Positions 52,950-61,900 of a DNA stretch of 64,000 nt are shown here, piece after piece. Both the position numbers and the translations under genes were made by a program. Source of the DNA: CAYWWY01 sp964580185 (GTDB taxonomy: Bacteria > Thermotogota > Thermotogae > MWEM01); NCBI GenBank assembly GCA_964580185.1, contig CAZOJQ010000003.1:1-64000 (forward strand). Reading direction: 5' to 3'. Numbering within the stretch: the first letter of the stretch is position 1; each line of letters begins with the position of its first letter. Under the pieces are notes generated by a model. It had not been told where the DNA came from. It made no database searches and was given only the letters and a program-made list of their open reading frames with translations.

Positions 52950-54052
52950 CGATTGTTCCTCCTTTTATGTAGCTGTTCAAGCTGGTCCCATAATAGAATA
53001 AAGGTCAACTGCGGATGCACAGTCAGGTTCGTCATATTCTGGACTCTGGCAATCCATGTTACCAATGAACGGGATCGATCCAAACACACTGACCCCTCAA
53101 ATTTCGACCATTGGCTGATCCATTGAGAACAACCGACCTGATACCAATGGTCGGAGTAATCCAAACGGATGCATGCAAAAACCATTTCTTGGATCCAATC
53201 AAATATCGAATGAAACCAAAGAGCGAAAAAAACACTCCGACGACCGCGGACTTCCCGATCCATTGTTTCGAATCGATCTAGCCACTCCCTTTTTTTCTGC
53301 CGGTGGAAAGCGTCCCAAAAGAGCTCCCAGGATAAGCGAAATGAGAAAAGAAACTTTTGAGTATGGGCTTCAAGGCATTCGCTTGTGTCATCATGCGGGG
53401 CCTCTCCTCCACACAATTGCCGATATCCATTCCAGACGTCCTCAATAGGGGATGATTGGAGTGTCTCTAAATACTCATCCAAGCGGAACCCTTCCGCATT
53501 CAATGCCGGCCCTAATTGAAACCCCCTTCGATCGATTACCCAGCGGGCCATTGTCCCATAAGCGAATGGATCTTCGGAAGGAGAAACGATCGGAAGGTCC
53601 AACCGAAACAGTCGGCTTTGCACTGTCGGCAGGAGGGCATGAAATGAGTGACAATAGACAATGATCATGGTGTTTGATGGCGGTTCTTCGAGGAGCTTGA
53701 GCATGGCATTTTCCGCTTGAGGTTGAATCCGTTCCAGTCGATCAATCCAAAGGTACTTTTTGGTGAGTTCCGAAACAGCCAGATGCGAAAAACTGATTGC
53801 TTGACGGATATCATCGATCTTGATCGCGCTTTCGGTTTGGATTGCGAAAAAGTCGTTTGAAGATTGGATTTTTTGAAAACTCCGATTTTCCTGGATGCTT
53901 AGAACATGAGAGAAAAAATGTCTGGCTAAAGAAGGATCATCACAACGAAGACAAATCGAAATCGCATCTCTTTCTTTCAGGAATCTTTGAATAATTGCCA
54001 AAGGCCCAGCATAATACGTTTGGAAGAAGGGGGTAAGATCCATAAATTTCAC
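52946..54052 (-). CDS. holB: DNA polymerase III delta-prime subunit
   Basis: Clamp-loader subunit, 368 aa. No Walker A motif remains, as is usual for delta-prime. Landmarks are AIKIDDIRQAISFSHL, KKYLWIDRLERIQPQAENAMLKLLEEPPSNTMIIV and SRLFRL. Starts at GTG 54052, overlapping the yaaR stop as GTGA, or at ATG 54043. Sequence is divergent in the C-terminal half. Confidence 0.9.
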   Translation of the reverse strand: MKFMDLTPFFQTYYAGPLAIIQRFLKERDAISICLRCDDPSLARHFFSHVLSIQENRSFQKIQSSNDFFAIQTESAIKIDDIRQAISFSHLAVSELTKKYLWIDRLERIQPQAENAMLKLLEEPPSNTMIIVYCHSFHALLPTVQSRLFRLDLPIVSPSEDPFAYGTMARWVIDRRGFQLGPALNAEGFRLDEYLETLQSSPIEDVWNGYRQLCGGEAPHDDTSECLEAHTQKFLFSFRLSWELFWDAFHRQKKREWLDRFETMDREVRGRRSVFFALWFHSIFDWIQEMVFACIRLDYSDHWYQVGCSQWISQWSKFEGSVCLDRSRSLVTWIARVQNMTNLTVHPQLTFILLWDQLEQLHKRRNNR

Positions 54053-54525
54053 CGATATAAGTCTATGATCAGACCATTCATCTCTTCTACTTTGGCTGCA
54101 AAGACAATGGTGTTTTTTTCATTATTGATCAGCAATTGAGCAACTTGATGCATTTTTTCGTCAACAACTTCAGCAATCATGTATAGCTTTGGGAAATCAA
54201 CATCCATTCCGGCATCCTCGCGGATTCGATACAATCCTTTTTCAATAAACTGGAGAAATTTGCGCATCGATTCTTTATAATCCAAAAAATGCCGATGAGT
54301 TGGTGAGCGCGAAAAGCGGTTTCCTGAAGAAAGGACAAGCTGAAGGTACTTTTTTGCTTCTTCTTCGGCTTTTTCCAACTGGATGTCATCTAAGACATCC
54401 ATAAACCCTTCCCAAGTCTCTTCCAGAGAAGTATCTTTTCCTACGCTCTTTCTAAGCTTTTTTCGGCGGACTTTTGCGGAGTCTTTATTTTGGTCGATAT
54501 TTTTGTCCGGAGGTTCGATCCTCAT
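54049..54525 (-). CDS. yaaR: YaaR-family protein (DUF327)
   Basis: The 158 aa follow the DUF327 pattern: a basic, probably unfolded N-terminus, then FMDVLDDIQLEKAEEEAKKYLQLVLSSGNRFSRSPTHRHFLDYKE and LYMIAEVVDEKMHQVAQLLINNE. Molecular role unknown. It is the first gene of the yaaR-holB-ricT operon, an order also found in Bacillus. Confidence 0.9.
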   Translation of the reverse strand: MRIEPPDKNIDQNKDSAKVRRKKLRKSVGKDTSLEETWEGFMDVLDDIQLEKAEEEAKKYLQLVLSSGNRFSRSPTHRHFLDYKESMRKFLQFIEKGLYRIREDAGMDVDFPKLYMIAEVVDEKMHQVAQLLINNEKNTIVFAAKVEEMNGLIIDLYR

Positions 54526-54558
54526 GCCTTCGCTCCTCTTTTCTCCGATCCCTTGAGG

Positions 54559-54567
54559 ATTCTACCA
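54559..54567 (-). promoter_or_regulatory. Extended -10 promoter of the yaaR-holB-ricT operon
   Basis: TGGTAGAAT on the minus strand (TGG plus a one-mismatch -10), about 34 nt upstream of the yaaR ATG and beyond the tRNA terminator. Confidence 0.55.
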
Positions 54568-54600
54568 TATATATCCACTCAAATCAAGCCAATCAAAGAA

Positions 54601-54627
54601 AAAACCCTTCCTTGGAGGAAGGGTTTT
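54601..54627 (-). terminator. Terminator of the tRNA operon
   Basis: AAAACCCTTCC (54601-54611), loop TTGGA, GGAAGGGTTTT (54617-54627); the A run becomes the U tract on the minus strand. It abuts the CCA end of tRNA-Pro. Confidence 0.85.
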
Positions 54628-54703
54628 TGGTCGGGGCGACTGGATTTGAACCAGCGGCCTTCAACGCCCCATGCTGACGCGCTTCCATCTGCGCCACGCC
54701 CCG
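54628..54703 (-). tRNA. tRNA-Pro (GGG)
   Basis: A complete 76-nt tRNA. The acceptor CGGGGCG pairs with CGCCCCG, the D stem is GCGC, and the anticodon stem TCAGC/GTTGA (one G-U) encloses loop ATGGGGC with anticodon GGG. CCA is encoded. Confidence 0.9.
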
Positions 54704-54727
54704 ACTCGATACATCCTTTTCGGATTG

Positions 54728-54803
54728 TGGTGGGCTCTGGAGGACTCGAACCTCCGACCGTCCGGTTATGAGCCGGATGCTCTACCTGTTGAGCTAAGAG
54801 CCC
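54728..54803 (-). tRNA. tRNA with CAT anticodon (elongator Met or Ile2)
   Basis: A complete 76-nt tRNA. The acceptor GGGCTCT pairs with AGAGCCC, the anticodon loop CTCATAA gives CAT, and CCA is encoded. The initiator type is excluded by the paired first acceptor base. Sequence alone does not settle Met versus lysidine-modified Ile(CAU). Confidence 0.9.
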
Positions 54804-54831
54804 GAACCCCAACGAACTTGAGACAGGCCAT

Positions 54832-54860
54832 ATTATACATCATTTTATGAGTCATTGCAA
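54832..54860 (-). promoter_or_regulatory. Sigma-70 promoter of the tRNA-(CAT)/tRNA-Pro operon
   Basis: On the minus strand TTGCAA (54860-54855), 17-nt spacer, TATAAT (54837-54832), about 29 nt before the first tRNA. Confidence 0.85.
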
Positions 54861-54965
54861 GGTCTATGAAAATCCAGCATTACGAGTTTCGATCCAACTC
54901 GGAATCCCAAAAAATTCCAATCCATAAACCATATCCACTGCAAGAGATCAAATCGATTGATTCCA

Positions 54966-54974
54966 TGGTATAAT
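54966..54974 (+). promoter_or_regulatory. Extended -10 promoter of the rsgA leader
   Basis: TGG (54966-54968) directly followed by TATAAT (54969-54974), no good -35. The expected transcript start near 54981 gives a leader of about 240 nt before rsgA. Confidence 0.7.
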
Positions 54975-55030
54975 TCCCTAAGAGAACGGAACGGAGGATT
55001 ATCGGTTCCGATGAAAGGGGGAATAAGGCT

Positions 55031-55117
55031 ATGACGGATTCCAAAAACCTTTGGCTCAAAAACGAAAAACGCTCTATTTTGCCCTATAGCCTGCTCTCCC
55101 GAAGAAAAGCGTCATGA
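55031..55117 (+). CDS. 28-residue leader peptide of the rsgA operon
   Basis: ATG 55031 has GGGGG ending 10 nt upstream. The 28 codons start MTDSKNLWLKNEKRSILPYS and end RRKAS before TGA at 55115-55117. The promoter-proximal position, good ribosome site, and overlap of codons 19-22 with one arm of an antiterminator indicate a regulatory ORF. No run of one amino acid is seen, unlike amino-acid biosynthesis attenuators, so ribosome stalling by an inhibitor is one reading (inference). An upstream hairpin (CGGAAC/GTTCCG, about 54997-55020) encloses GGAGGA. Confidence 0.65.
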   Translation: MTDSKNLWLKNEKRSILPYSLLSRRKAS

Positions 55118-55187
55118 ACTGTAACCATCTCATGAAATCCTGAATCATGAAGGACCGCAGGCTATCGAAAAGACCTGCGGTTTTTTA
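55086..55187 (+). promoter_or_regulatory. Attenuator: antiterminator/terminator pair upstream of rsgA
   Basis: Terminator: ACCGCAGG (55154-55161) pairs with CCTGCGGT (55174-55181), followed by six T. Alternative: ATAGCCTGC (55086-55094), inside the leader ORF, is a perfect 9-bp complement of GCAGGCTAT (55157-55165), which includes the 5' arm of the terminator stem. The two structures exclude each other. A ribosome over codons 19-22 would block the antiterminator; one stalled earlier would allow it and let transcription reach rsgA. Confidence 0.75.
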
Positions 55188-55222
55188 TTGGTTCATCCAT
55201 CGCGAGACTCAGGAGGGAAATC

Positions 55223-56239
55223 ATGGGAGAATGGCACAGTGTATCATTGGAGGATTTGGGTTGGGACGGGTTCTTTGAAAAGCGGTTTACGCCTTTTTTG
55301 AAAAAAGGATGGGTTCCCTATCGAGTTGCCCGGGTAGATCGGAATGGGTGGCTCTTGTGGGGAGAAAGTGATCCCATTGTGGGCAAACTGTCCGGAAAAC
55401 TTCGGTATCACACCGCTGATGCCTCTTTAATGCCTTCTTTAGGCGATTGGGTCGCAGTAAAAAGGTCTGAAAGCGATCAGGGTTTCATTCAGGCTGTACT
55501 GCCTCGGAAATCGATCTTTTCACGGAAGGTTGCGGGAGTGGTCCTTCGAGAGCAAGTGATCGCAACGAATATTGATTATACTTGGGTAGTTGTTGCATGT
55601 GACCAATCATTTCGGTTCAGGAGCATTGAGCGATACATAACCCAATGCCATCGAAGTGGTGCAAAACCCGTCTTGGTGATGAATAAGGCAGACCTTGTCG
55701 AAGATCTTGAGCATTGGTTGGCTCAAAGATCCATAACGGATTCTTCGATTCCAGTTCACATGGTCAGCGCCCGAAGCAAAAAAGGGCTCGACACTCTGTC
55801 CCCTTACCTTAGAAAAGGGGTGACATCCGCTCTGGTGGGTTCTTCTGGGGTCGGAAAATCATCTTTGGTGAATGCGATCATTGCTCAAGATTGTATGAAA
55901 ACAGGCGAAGTACGCGCATATGATCATAAAGGGAAACATACGACTACCAAACGCGAAATGATTGTCCTTCCGGAAGGAGGGGTCATTATTGATAACCCGG
56001 GTATGCGAGAAATCCAATTGTGGACGGATGAAGCAAACCTGGACCAGAGTTTCTCTGATATTGACATGTATGCGAAGTTATGCAAATACACAAACTGCAC
56101 CCATAGATCAGAACCAGAATGCGCGGTTCGTGAAGCCCTTGAAAAAGGGAAAGCCTCATTATCCCGGTGGGAAAATTATCAAAAGATCCTGCGAAAGGTT
56201 CGATTTTTGGAACAAAGAAAAAAAGGAAGGAAAAAATAG
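55223..56239 (+). CDS. rsgA: Ribosome small-subunit GTPase RsgA
   Basis: Assembly/quality-control GTPase for the 30S subunit, 338 aa. The N-terminal OB fold is followed by a circularly permuted G domain: G4 LVMNKADL comes before G1 GSSGVGKSSLVN and G3 VIIDNPG. The C-terminal zinc knuckle is CKYTNCTHRSEPEC (C-x4-C-x-H-x5-C). AGGAGGG precedes the ATG. The attenuated leader and the downstream methyltransferase and acetyltransferase genes suggest a stress- or inhibitor-responsive ribosome module rather than a pure housekeeping copy (inference). Confidence 0.94.
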   Translation: MGEWHSVSLEDLGWDGFFEKRFTPFLKKGWVPYRVARVDRNGWLLWGESDPIVGKLSGKLRYHTADASLMPSLGDWVAVKRSESDQGFIQAVLPRKSIFSRKVAGVVLREQVIATNIDYTWVVVACDQSFRFRSIERYITQCHRSGAKPVLVMNKADLVEDLEHWLAQRSITDSSIPVHMVSARSKKGLDTLSPYLRKGVTSALVGSSGVGKSSLVNAIIAQDCMKTGEVRAYDHKGKHTTTKREMIVLPEGGVIIDNPGMREIQLWTDEANLDQSFSDIDMYAKLCKYTNCTHRSEPECAVREALEKGKASLSRWENYQKILRKVRFLEQRKKGRKK

Positions 56240-56350
56240 CCTTATATTGGAACAACAACGGTCGTTCGAATTGAAATCAATCATCTTAGGCTAAGTGTGG
56301 TACAATATTGGAGAGAAAAATCAAGATTTGTTGCTTAAAGGAGATCGAAC

Positions 56351-56917
56351 TTGAGCGGTTACGAACCAACAAAAGGAGAAATACTGATTCATAAGCTTAT
56401 ATGCTATTCGATCTTGAGCCCGGTTTACGCTGCATATGTACGTAGTATGGCAATTCGGGGCCATGAGCAAATTCTTGAGTTTGGTAGCGGTAGCGGAGCT
56501 ATGTCAAAGCATATTTACAAGAGGCTTGGACCGAAGGGTTGTCTTGCTTGTGTGGATATTTCCCGTCGTTGGCTTGATATTGTGCGCAACCGCCTTGGAC
56601 TGGACTCTCGTGTTGAATACCATTTGGGGAAGATATGGGATCTTTCCCTTTCTGAAGACCGATTTGATATTGCGGTCATTCACTTCGTGCTTCATGATCT
56701 CCCCCGTTCCGAACGGGTTCCTTCGATGATGGCCATCCGAAGATGTATGAAACCGAATGGAACATTGTATATTCGAGAGCCCGATGAAGTAGGTCACGGT
56801 ATGTCTTTGGATGAAATCGAGACAGTATTGGTTAAGGTTGGGTTTCGGATTGGATCTTCAAACTCAAGAAAACCGTTCCTTCGAAGCAGAATGAATGAAG
56901 TAATCGCGAGAAAATAA
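56351..56917 (+). CDS. Class I SAM-dependent methyltransferase (UbiE-like)
   Basis: The 188 aa have SAM-binding ILEFGSGSGAMSKHI, acidic residue in LACVDIS, and FDIAVIHFVLHDLPRSERV with LYIREP, a pattern of small-molecule methylases. TTG 56351 follows AAAGGAG. The N-terminal SPVYAAYVRSMAI could be a short membrane-associated helix. Substrate unknown. It lies 111 nt after rsgA in the same direction, with a possible weak promoter in the gap (GGTACAATATTGG). Confidence 0.82.
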   Translation: MSGYEPTKGEILIHKLICYSILSPVYAAYVRSMAIRGHEQILEFGSGSGAMSKHIYKRLGPKGCLACVDISRRWLDIVRNRLGLDSRVEYHLGKIWDLSLSEDRFDIAVIHFVLHDLPRSERVPSMMAIRRCMKPNGTLYIREPDEVGHGMSLDEIETVLVKVGFRIGSSNSRKPFLRSRMNEVIARK

Positions 56918-56943
56918 GGGAAAAATACTCACTGGAGCCAACA

Positions 56944-57444
56944 ATGGAGCATGCAAAAATCCGTTTCGCAACAATCCAAGATGGCACTCTTCTGGTTTCC
57001 CACAGAAGGAAGATGTTCGAAGATATGGCTCAAGAAGAAGGGTTCCAATATTCGATTGAATCCCTAGATGAAATGGAGAAGGCATATTCCCGATTGATTC
57101 ATTTCAGTTTACGCCAAAATACAAGCCATGCTTGGGTTGCCTTTGCTTTTGGAACCGACGTGGGCAGTGCGGTATTGACAAGGGCTCCTTGGATTCCAAG
57201 TCCCGTGAACCCTACTGGAGAATATGCGTATCTCCATAGCATATACGTAGATCCTTCGTTCCGAAGAAGAGGAATTGGATATACCTTGGTCCAACGCGTG
57301 ATTGCTTTTTGCAGGGAGAAAGGAGTCGGGCAAATCCAACTTCATACCAGTGATCAGGCAAGACCCCTTTACGAGAAACTCGGTTTCAAACCCACTCGGG
57401 GAATGAAGCTCACATTTGCTGAGTTAGAAGCCCCTAATGAATGA
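56944..57444 (+). CDS. GNAT-family N-acetyltransferase
   Basis: The 166 aa show the acetyl-CoA-binding region YLHSIYVDPSFRRRGIGYTLVQRVIAFC (motif R-R-x-G-I-G) and the C-terminal LYEKLGFKPTRGMKLTF. The N-terminal part (SHRRKMFEDMAQEEGF) matches a subgroup of GNATs widespread in Firmicutes. Substrate is unknown; antibiotic, amino acid and protein targets are all possible. 26 nt after the methyltransferase. Confidence 0.87.
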   Translation: MEHAKIRFATIQDGTLLVSHRRKMFEDMAQEEGFQYSIESLDEMEKAYSRLIHFSLRQNTSHAWVAFAFGTDVGSAVLTRAPWIPSPVNPTGEYAYLHSIYVDPSFRRRGIGYTLVQRVIAFCREKGVGQIQLHTSDQARPLYEKLGFKPTRGMKLTFAELEAPNE

Positions 57445-57541
57445 GGCTTTTTAACAAGAGTTCTATGAGCGCAATTCGAATACCCTTTCCAATGAAACCA
57501 ATCGAAATCCACCATTCTTTTGTTAATTAGGAGGGAATAGG

Positions 57542-58957
57542 ATGTCAGTAAAAATCAGTATTGTGGGAGCGGGAAGCGCGGTGTTTTCTCTCCGCTTGGT
57601 TAGTGATCTCTACAAAACGCCCTCTTTGACGGGTGCCACAGTATGCTTGATGGATGTTGACGACCAGCGGTTGAGGGCAGTGCAAACTTTAGCGAGGAAG
57701 TTCGCTTCAGAGGCAGGGGCAGAAATTTCCTTCGAGGCTACGAATGATCTTGAGAAGGCTGTTGATGGAGCAAACTATGTAATCAACTCGGCAATGGTCG
57801 GAGGGCACGCCTTTTTAGAAAAGATGAGAGCTATCGGAGAAAAACATGGATACTACCGGGGTATCGATACCCAAGAATTTAATATGGTCTCCGATTACTA
57901 TACATTAACCAATTGGAAGCAATTTGATTTCTTTACACATTTGACGCGTTTAATGGAACAGAGGGCTCCAAACGCATGGATGCTTCAAGCGGCCAATCCT
58001 GTATTTGAAGGAACCACATTGATTCGAAGGACTTCCTCTATCCAAATGATGGGATTTTGCCACGGCCATTTTTCGGTGTGGGAAATCGCAAAAGCCATGA
58101 ATTTGGAAATGGATCATGTCGATTGGCAAGTAGCGGGCGTGAATCACGGGATTTGGCTGAATCGGTTTCGGTACAAAGAACTGGACGCCTATCCTATGTT
58201 GGAAAAGTATCTGCTTGCGCTTTCTGACTGGAAACCCAAGCAACCTTTCGACGACAATTTCTCTCCAGCCGCTCAGGATCTGTTTGCCTTTTACGGAGTG
58301 TATCCGATCGGAGATACTCCAAGGAATGGGAGCTGGAAGTACCATTATGATACCGATACAAAAAAACGATGGTATGGTGAGCCTTGGGGCGGTGCTGATG
58401 CTCCGGATGGATGGAGTTGGTATCAACATCAGCTAAGTTTGGTCACACAGGTCATGGCGCAAATGGCACAAGCCATTCAAGAAAAACCATCATTAGATGT
58501 TCGCACATTCCTTACTCCCAAAGTGGGGCAATTACCAGAAGCTTTTTTACAGGAAACGCAACGATTATTAGATCCCAAGGAGATGAGCGGAGAACAGCAT
58601 ATTCCGTTCATTGATGCTTTGGAAAACAACCATGGCAATCGTTTTGTCGTGAACATACCCAACCAAGGGTTAATCCCCGATATTGCCAATGACGTAGCTG
58701 TTGAAGTCAATGCCTGGGTCGATAAGGCGGGGATTCATCCGGAGCCTGTCGATCCTCCTCTGCCAAAAAGAGTGATTCAATGGTACCTCGCTCCGAGGAT
58801 TATGAGGATGGAATGGGCTTTAGAAGCCTATCTCAAAAAGGATCCCACGCTGATCGAAGAATTTCTGGTCCGAGATCCGCGCACCCATTCATTGGAACAA
58901 GTTCGTTCGGTCGTTCAAGAGATTATGCAAGAGAACGGGTATTTGGGAGATTCTTAA
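57542..58957 (+). CDS. Glycoside hydrolase family 4 (alpha-glucosidase/galactosidase/glucuronidase)
   Basis: NAD+- and Mn2+-dependent glycosidase working by oxidation-elimination, 471 aa. The Rossmann start is ISIVGAGSAVFSLRLVSDL, with DVDDQRL and the substrate/metal-site motifs ANPVFEGTTLIRR, GFCHGHFSVWE (metal-binding Cys and His near residue 172) and VAGVNHGIWL. The family includes Thermotoga AglA and AguA; which sugar is used cannot be fixed here. AGGAGGG precedes the ATG. Its 3' end overlaps the convergent dehydratase-activase gene by 35 nt. Link to the mal operon 45 kb away is only possible. Confidence 0.92.
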   Translation: MSVKISIVGAGSAVFSLRLVSDLYKTPSLTGATVCLMDVDDQRLRAVQTLARKFASEAGAEISFEATNDLEKAVDGANYVINSAMVGGHAFLEKMRAIGEKHGYYRGIDTQEFNMVSDYYTLTNWKQFDFFTHLTRLMEQRAPNAWMLQAANPVFEGTTLIRRTSSIQMMGFCHGHFSVWEIAKAMNLEMDHVDWQVAGVNHGIWLNRFRYKELDAYPMLEKYLLALSDWKPKQPFDDNFSPAAQDLFAFYGVYPIGDTPRNGSWKYHYDTDTKKRWYGEPWGGADAPDGWSWYQHQLSLVTQVMAQMAQAIQEKPSLDVRTFLTPKVGQLPEAFLQETQRLLDPKEMSGEQHIPFIDALENNHGNRFVVNIPNQGLIPDIANDVAVEVNAWVDKAGIHPEPVDPPLPKRVIQWYLAPRIMRMEWALEAYLKKDPTLIEEFLVRDPRTHSLEQVRSVVQEIMQENGYLGDS

Positions 58958-61900
58958 AAGCGACGGACAACATCAGTTTAATCCGGTTGATTTGATTGAC
59001 TTCGCTCGCCCCAGGGTCACAGTCGATGGCAACAATATTGGACAATGGATATGCTTGGCGTAGCTCTTTTACCATTCCTTTTCCCGTGATGTGATTAGGC
59101 AGGCATCCAAAGGGTTGTAGACAGACGATGTTATGAACCCCTGATTGAATCAACTCGACCATCTCCGCCGTGAGAAACCATCCTTCCCCGGTTTGATTGC
59201 CAAGAGAAAGGTGGCGAGACGCTCCCTTTGCCATTTCATCAATCGGAATCGGAGGAGTAAACCGTTTGCTTCGTTGTAAGGCTTTCCGCATCGGTCGTCG
59301 GTAGAATTCAACAGCCCGGATGCCTAACACTCCTGCAATATAAGCTAAGAAAGTCCGTCCCATGGGCCGGTAGTTGAATTTCATGTTGTACAGCCCGTAC
59401 ATGAAAAAGTCGATCAAGTCGGGAACGACTGCTTCAGCCCCTTCGCTTTCGATCAGTCCTACGATGTCGTTGTTCGCAGTAGGGTGATACTTGACCAAGA
59501 TTTCCCCAACAACGCCTACGCGAGGTTTGATAAGGTCTTCGTGAATAGGCAAATCATCGAAATCTTGAACCATCTTTCGGCAGTTCTTCGCAAATGCATT
59601 CCAGCCAGACTGTTCCAGGTCATGGATGATCTTTGGTTCCCACTGAGCCGCAAGAGCATTTGCGCTACCGGGTTTTGCTTCGTACGGGCGCACTCGATAA
59701 AGAAGGCGCATTAGCAGATCACCCATCAGAAAACCCATTAATAAGGTATGACCCATTCTCGGATAAAACCGAAATCCCGGATTTGTTTCCAATCCTTGCA
59801 TTGAAACAGCAATAACAGGAATGTGATCCAAATCCGCATCCTTCAAAGCCTTACGGATAAATGCGATGTAGTTGGTTGCACGGCATCCGCCCCCGGTCTG
59901 GGTCATGATAACAGAAGTGTTGTTCAGATCGTACTTTCCGGATGTAAGCGCTTCCATCATTTGACCAACAATGATAATCGAAGGGTAACACGCGTCATTG
60001 TTTACACATCGCAATCCGACATCTACGGCTGTTTTGTCAACCGCGGGCATCACTTCGATCGTGTAACCGCCCTTTTTGAACCCCGGTTGCAAGAACTGAA
60101 AGTGGATCGGGGACATTTGTGGGATCAAGATGGTATGGTTGTCTTTCATTTCTTTCGTAAAAAAGGCCCTTCGTTGCACTTGATATTGTTTTTCCGGTTG
60201 GAATCCTTTTCGTTCCCGTTCTTGAATGGCTGCGACCAAAGACCGCAATCGGATTCTGGCAGCCCCCAAGTTCGCGATTTCATCAATCTTTAAAACGGTA
60301 TAGAGTTTGCCATACTGATCCAGTATCTCTTTCGTTTGATCCGTCGTAATGGCATCCAAACCACAACCGAAAGAGTTGAGCTGGACCAGTTCCAGATTCG
60401 GCTGTAATGCAATGTATGCAGCAGCTCGGTACATTCGATTATGGTACATCCACTGATCGACCACCCGCAAAGGCCTGTCCAAATGACCCAAATGCGCGAT
60501 AGAGTCCTCCGATAAAACAGCGAAACCCAACGACCGAATAATTTGGGGGATTCCATTATGGATTTCGGGATCAATGTGATACGGTCTTCCGGCAAGGACA
60601 ATTCCTTTTTTTCCATTTGCCCGCAAAAAGGAAATCGCTTCTTCTCCTTTCCTTCGGACATCCGCTTTATAGGCATCTAAAGCCTTATACGCCTTTTCAA
60701 GCGCTTCAGATATCTGAGAAGGGTCTTCGACAAACCCTTTCAACTCTTCTTTAAGCCGCTGTTCCATCTTTTCTTTGTGATAAAGGGGCAAGAAGGGATT
60801 GGAAAATAAGACCTTTCCTTCTCGGAACTCGGGGACATTGGTACGGATGATCTCCGAATACGAGATAACTATGGGGCAATTGTACCAATTCCCAGCTTGA
60901 GGATCTTCCTTCATGTTCCAAGGAATCCCGGGATAAAAGATCCGATCCACCCCTTTTTCAATCAAATCCACAACATGGCCATGAACCAGTTTGGCCGGGT
61001 AACAGACAGACTCAGAAGGGATCGTTTCCATTCCTTTTTCAAAGAGGCGCTTAGAGGAGCGAGAAGAAAGAACCACTCGAAACCCCAAACTCGTGAATAA
61101 GGTAAACCAAAAGGGATAATCTTCATACATATTCAATACTCTTGGGATACCGATGGTTCCCATGAGCGCTTTTTCTTGAGCCAAGGGTTGATAATCGAAA
61201 ACCCGATGATATTTGTACTCATAGAGATTCGGTAGGTCGTTATGGAGCAAAGGTGCTCCAATCCCTCGTTCACATCGGTTTCCAGTGATATATTGCCTTC
61301 CGTCCGAGAAATCGTTGATCGTGAGTAGACACTGATTTCCGCAAAGGGCGCATCTTCGATTAGAAATGGACACATGGAAATTTTTAAGGGATTCTCCGGG
61401 AATCAGATCGCTTGGATCCGTTCCATTCCATCCCTCTTTTGCAATCAAAGCGGCCCCAAACGCGCCCATGATCCCTGCGATATCGGGCCGGATCACATTT
61501 CTTCCTAAGACTTTTTCAGCCGCTCGCAGGACAGCGTCATTCGAAAAAGTGCCTCCCTGAACCACGATCTTTTCTCCCAGATCCTTCACATTTTTCATTC
61601 GGATGACTTTAAACAAGGCATTTTTGATTACGGAAAGCGCGATTCCGGCTGATAGGTCTTCTAGGGTGGCCCCTTCTTTCTGGACTTGTTTTACCTTTGA
61701 ATTCATGAACACCGTACACCGAGTACCTAAGTCGACCGGGTTTTTGGCTTGCACGCCTTTTTCAGCGAAGTCCTCTACTTCCATGTTCAAAGTTTTGGCA
61801 AAGGTTTCAATGAAAGAGCCACAACCAGATGAACACGCTTCGTTGAGCATAATCGAGTCAATTACTCCATCTGTAATCTTCAAACTCTTCATGTCCTGCC

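Noticed and set aside
54840..55222. Known riboswitch, SRP RNA, 6S RNA or tmRNA in the gap before rsgA
   Set aside because: None of the core motifs of common riboswitch classes or of these RNAs is visible; the leader ORF plus attenuator explains the region better.
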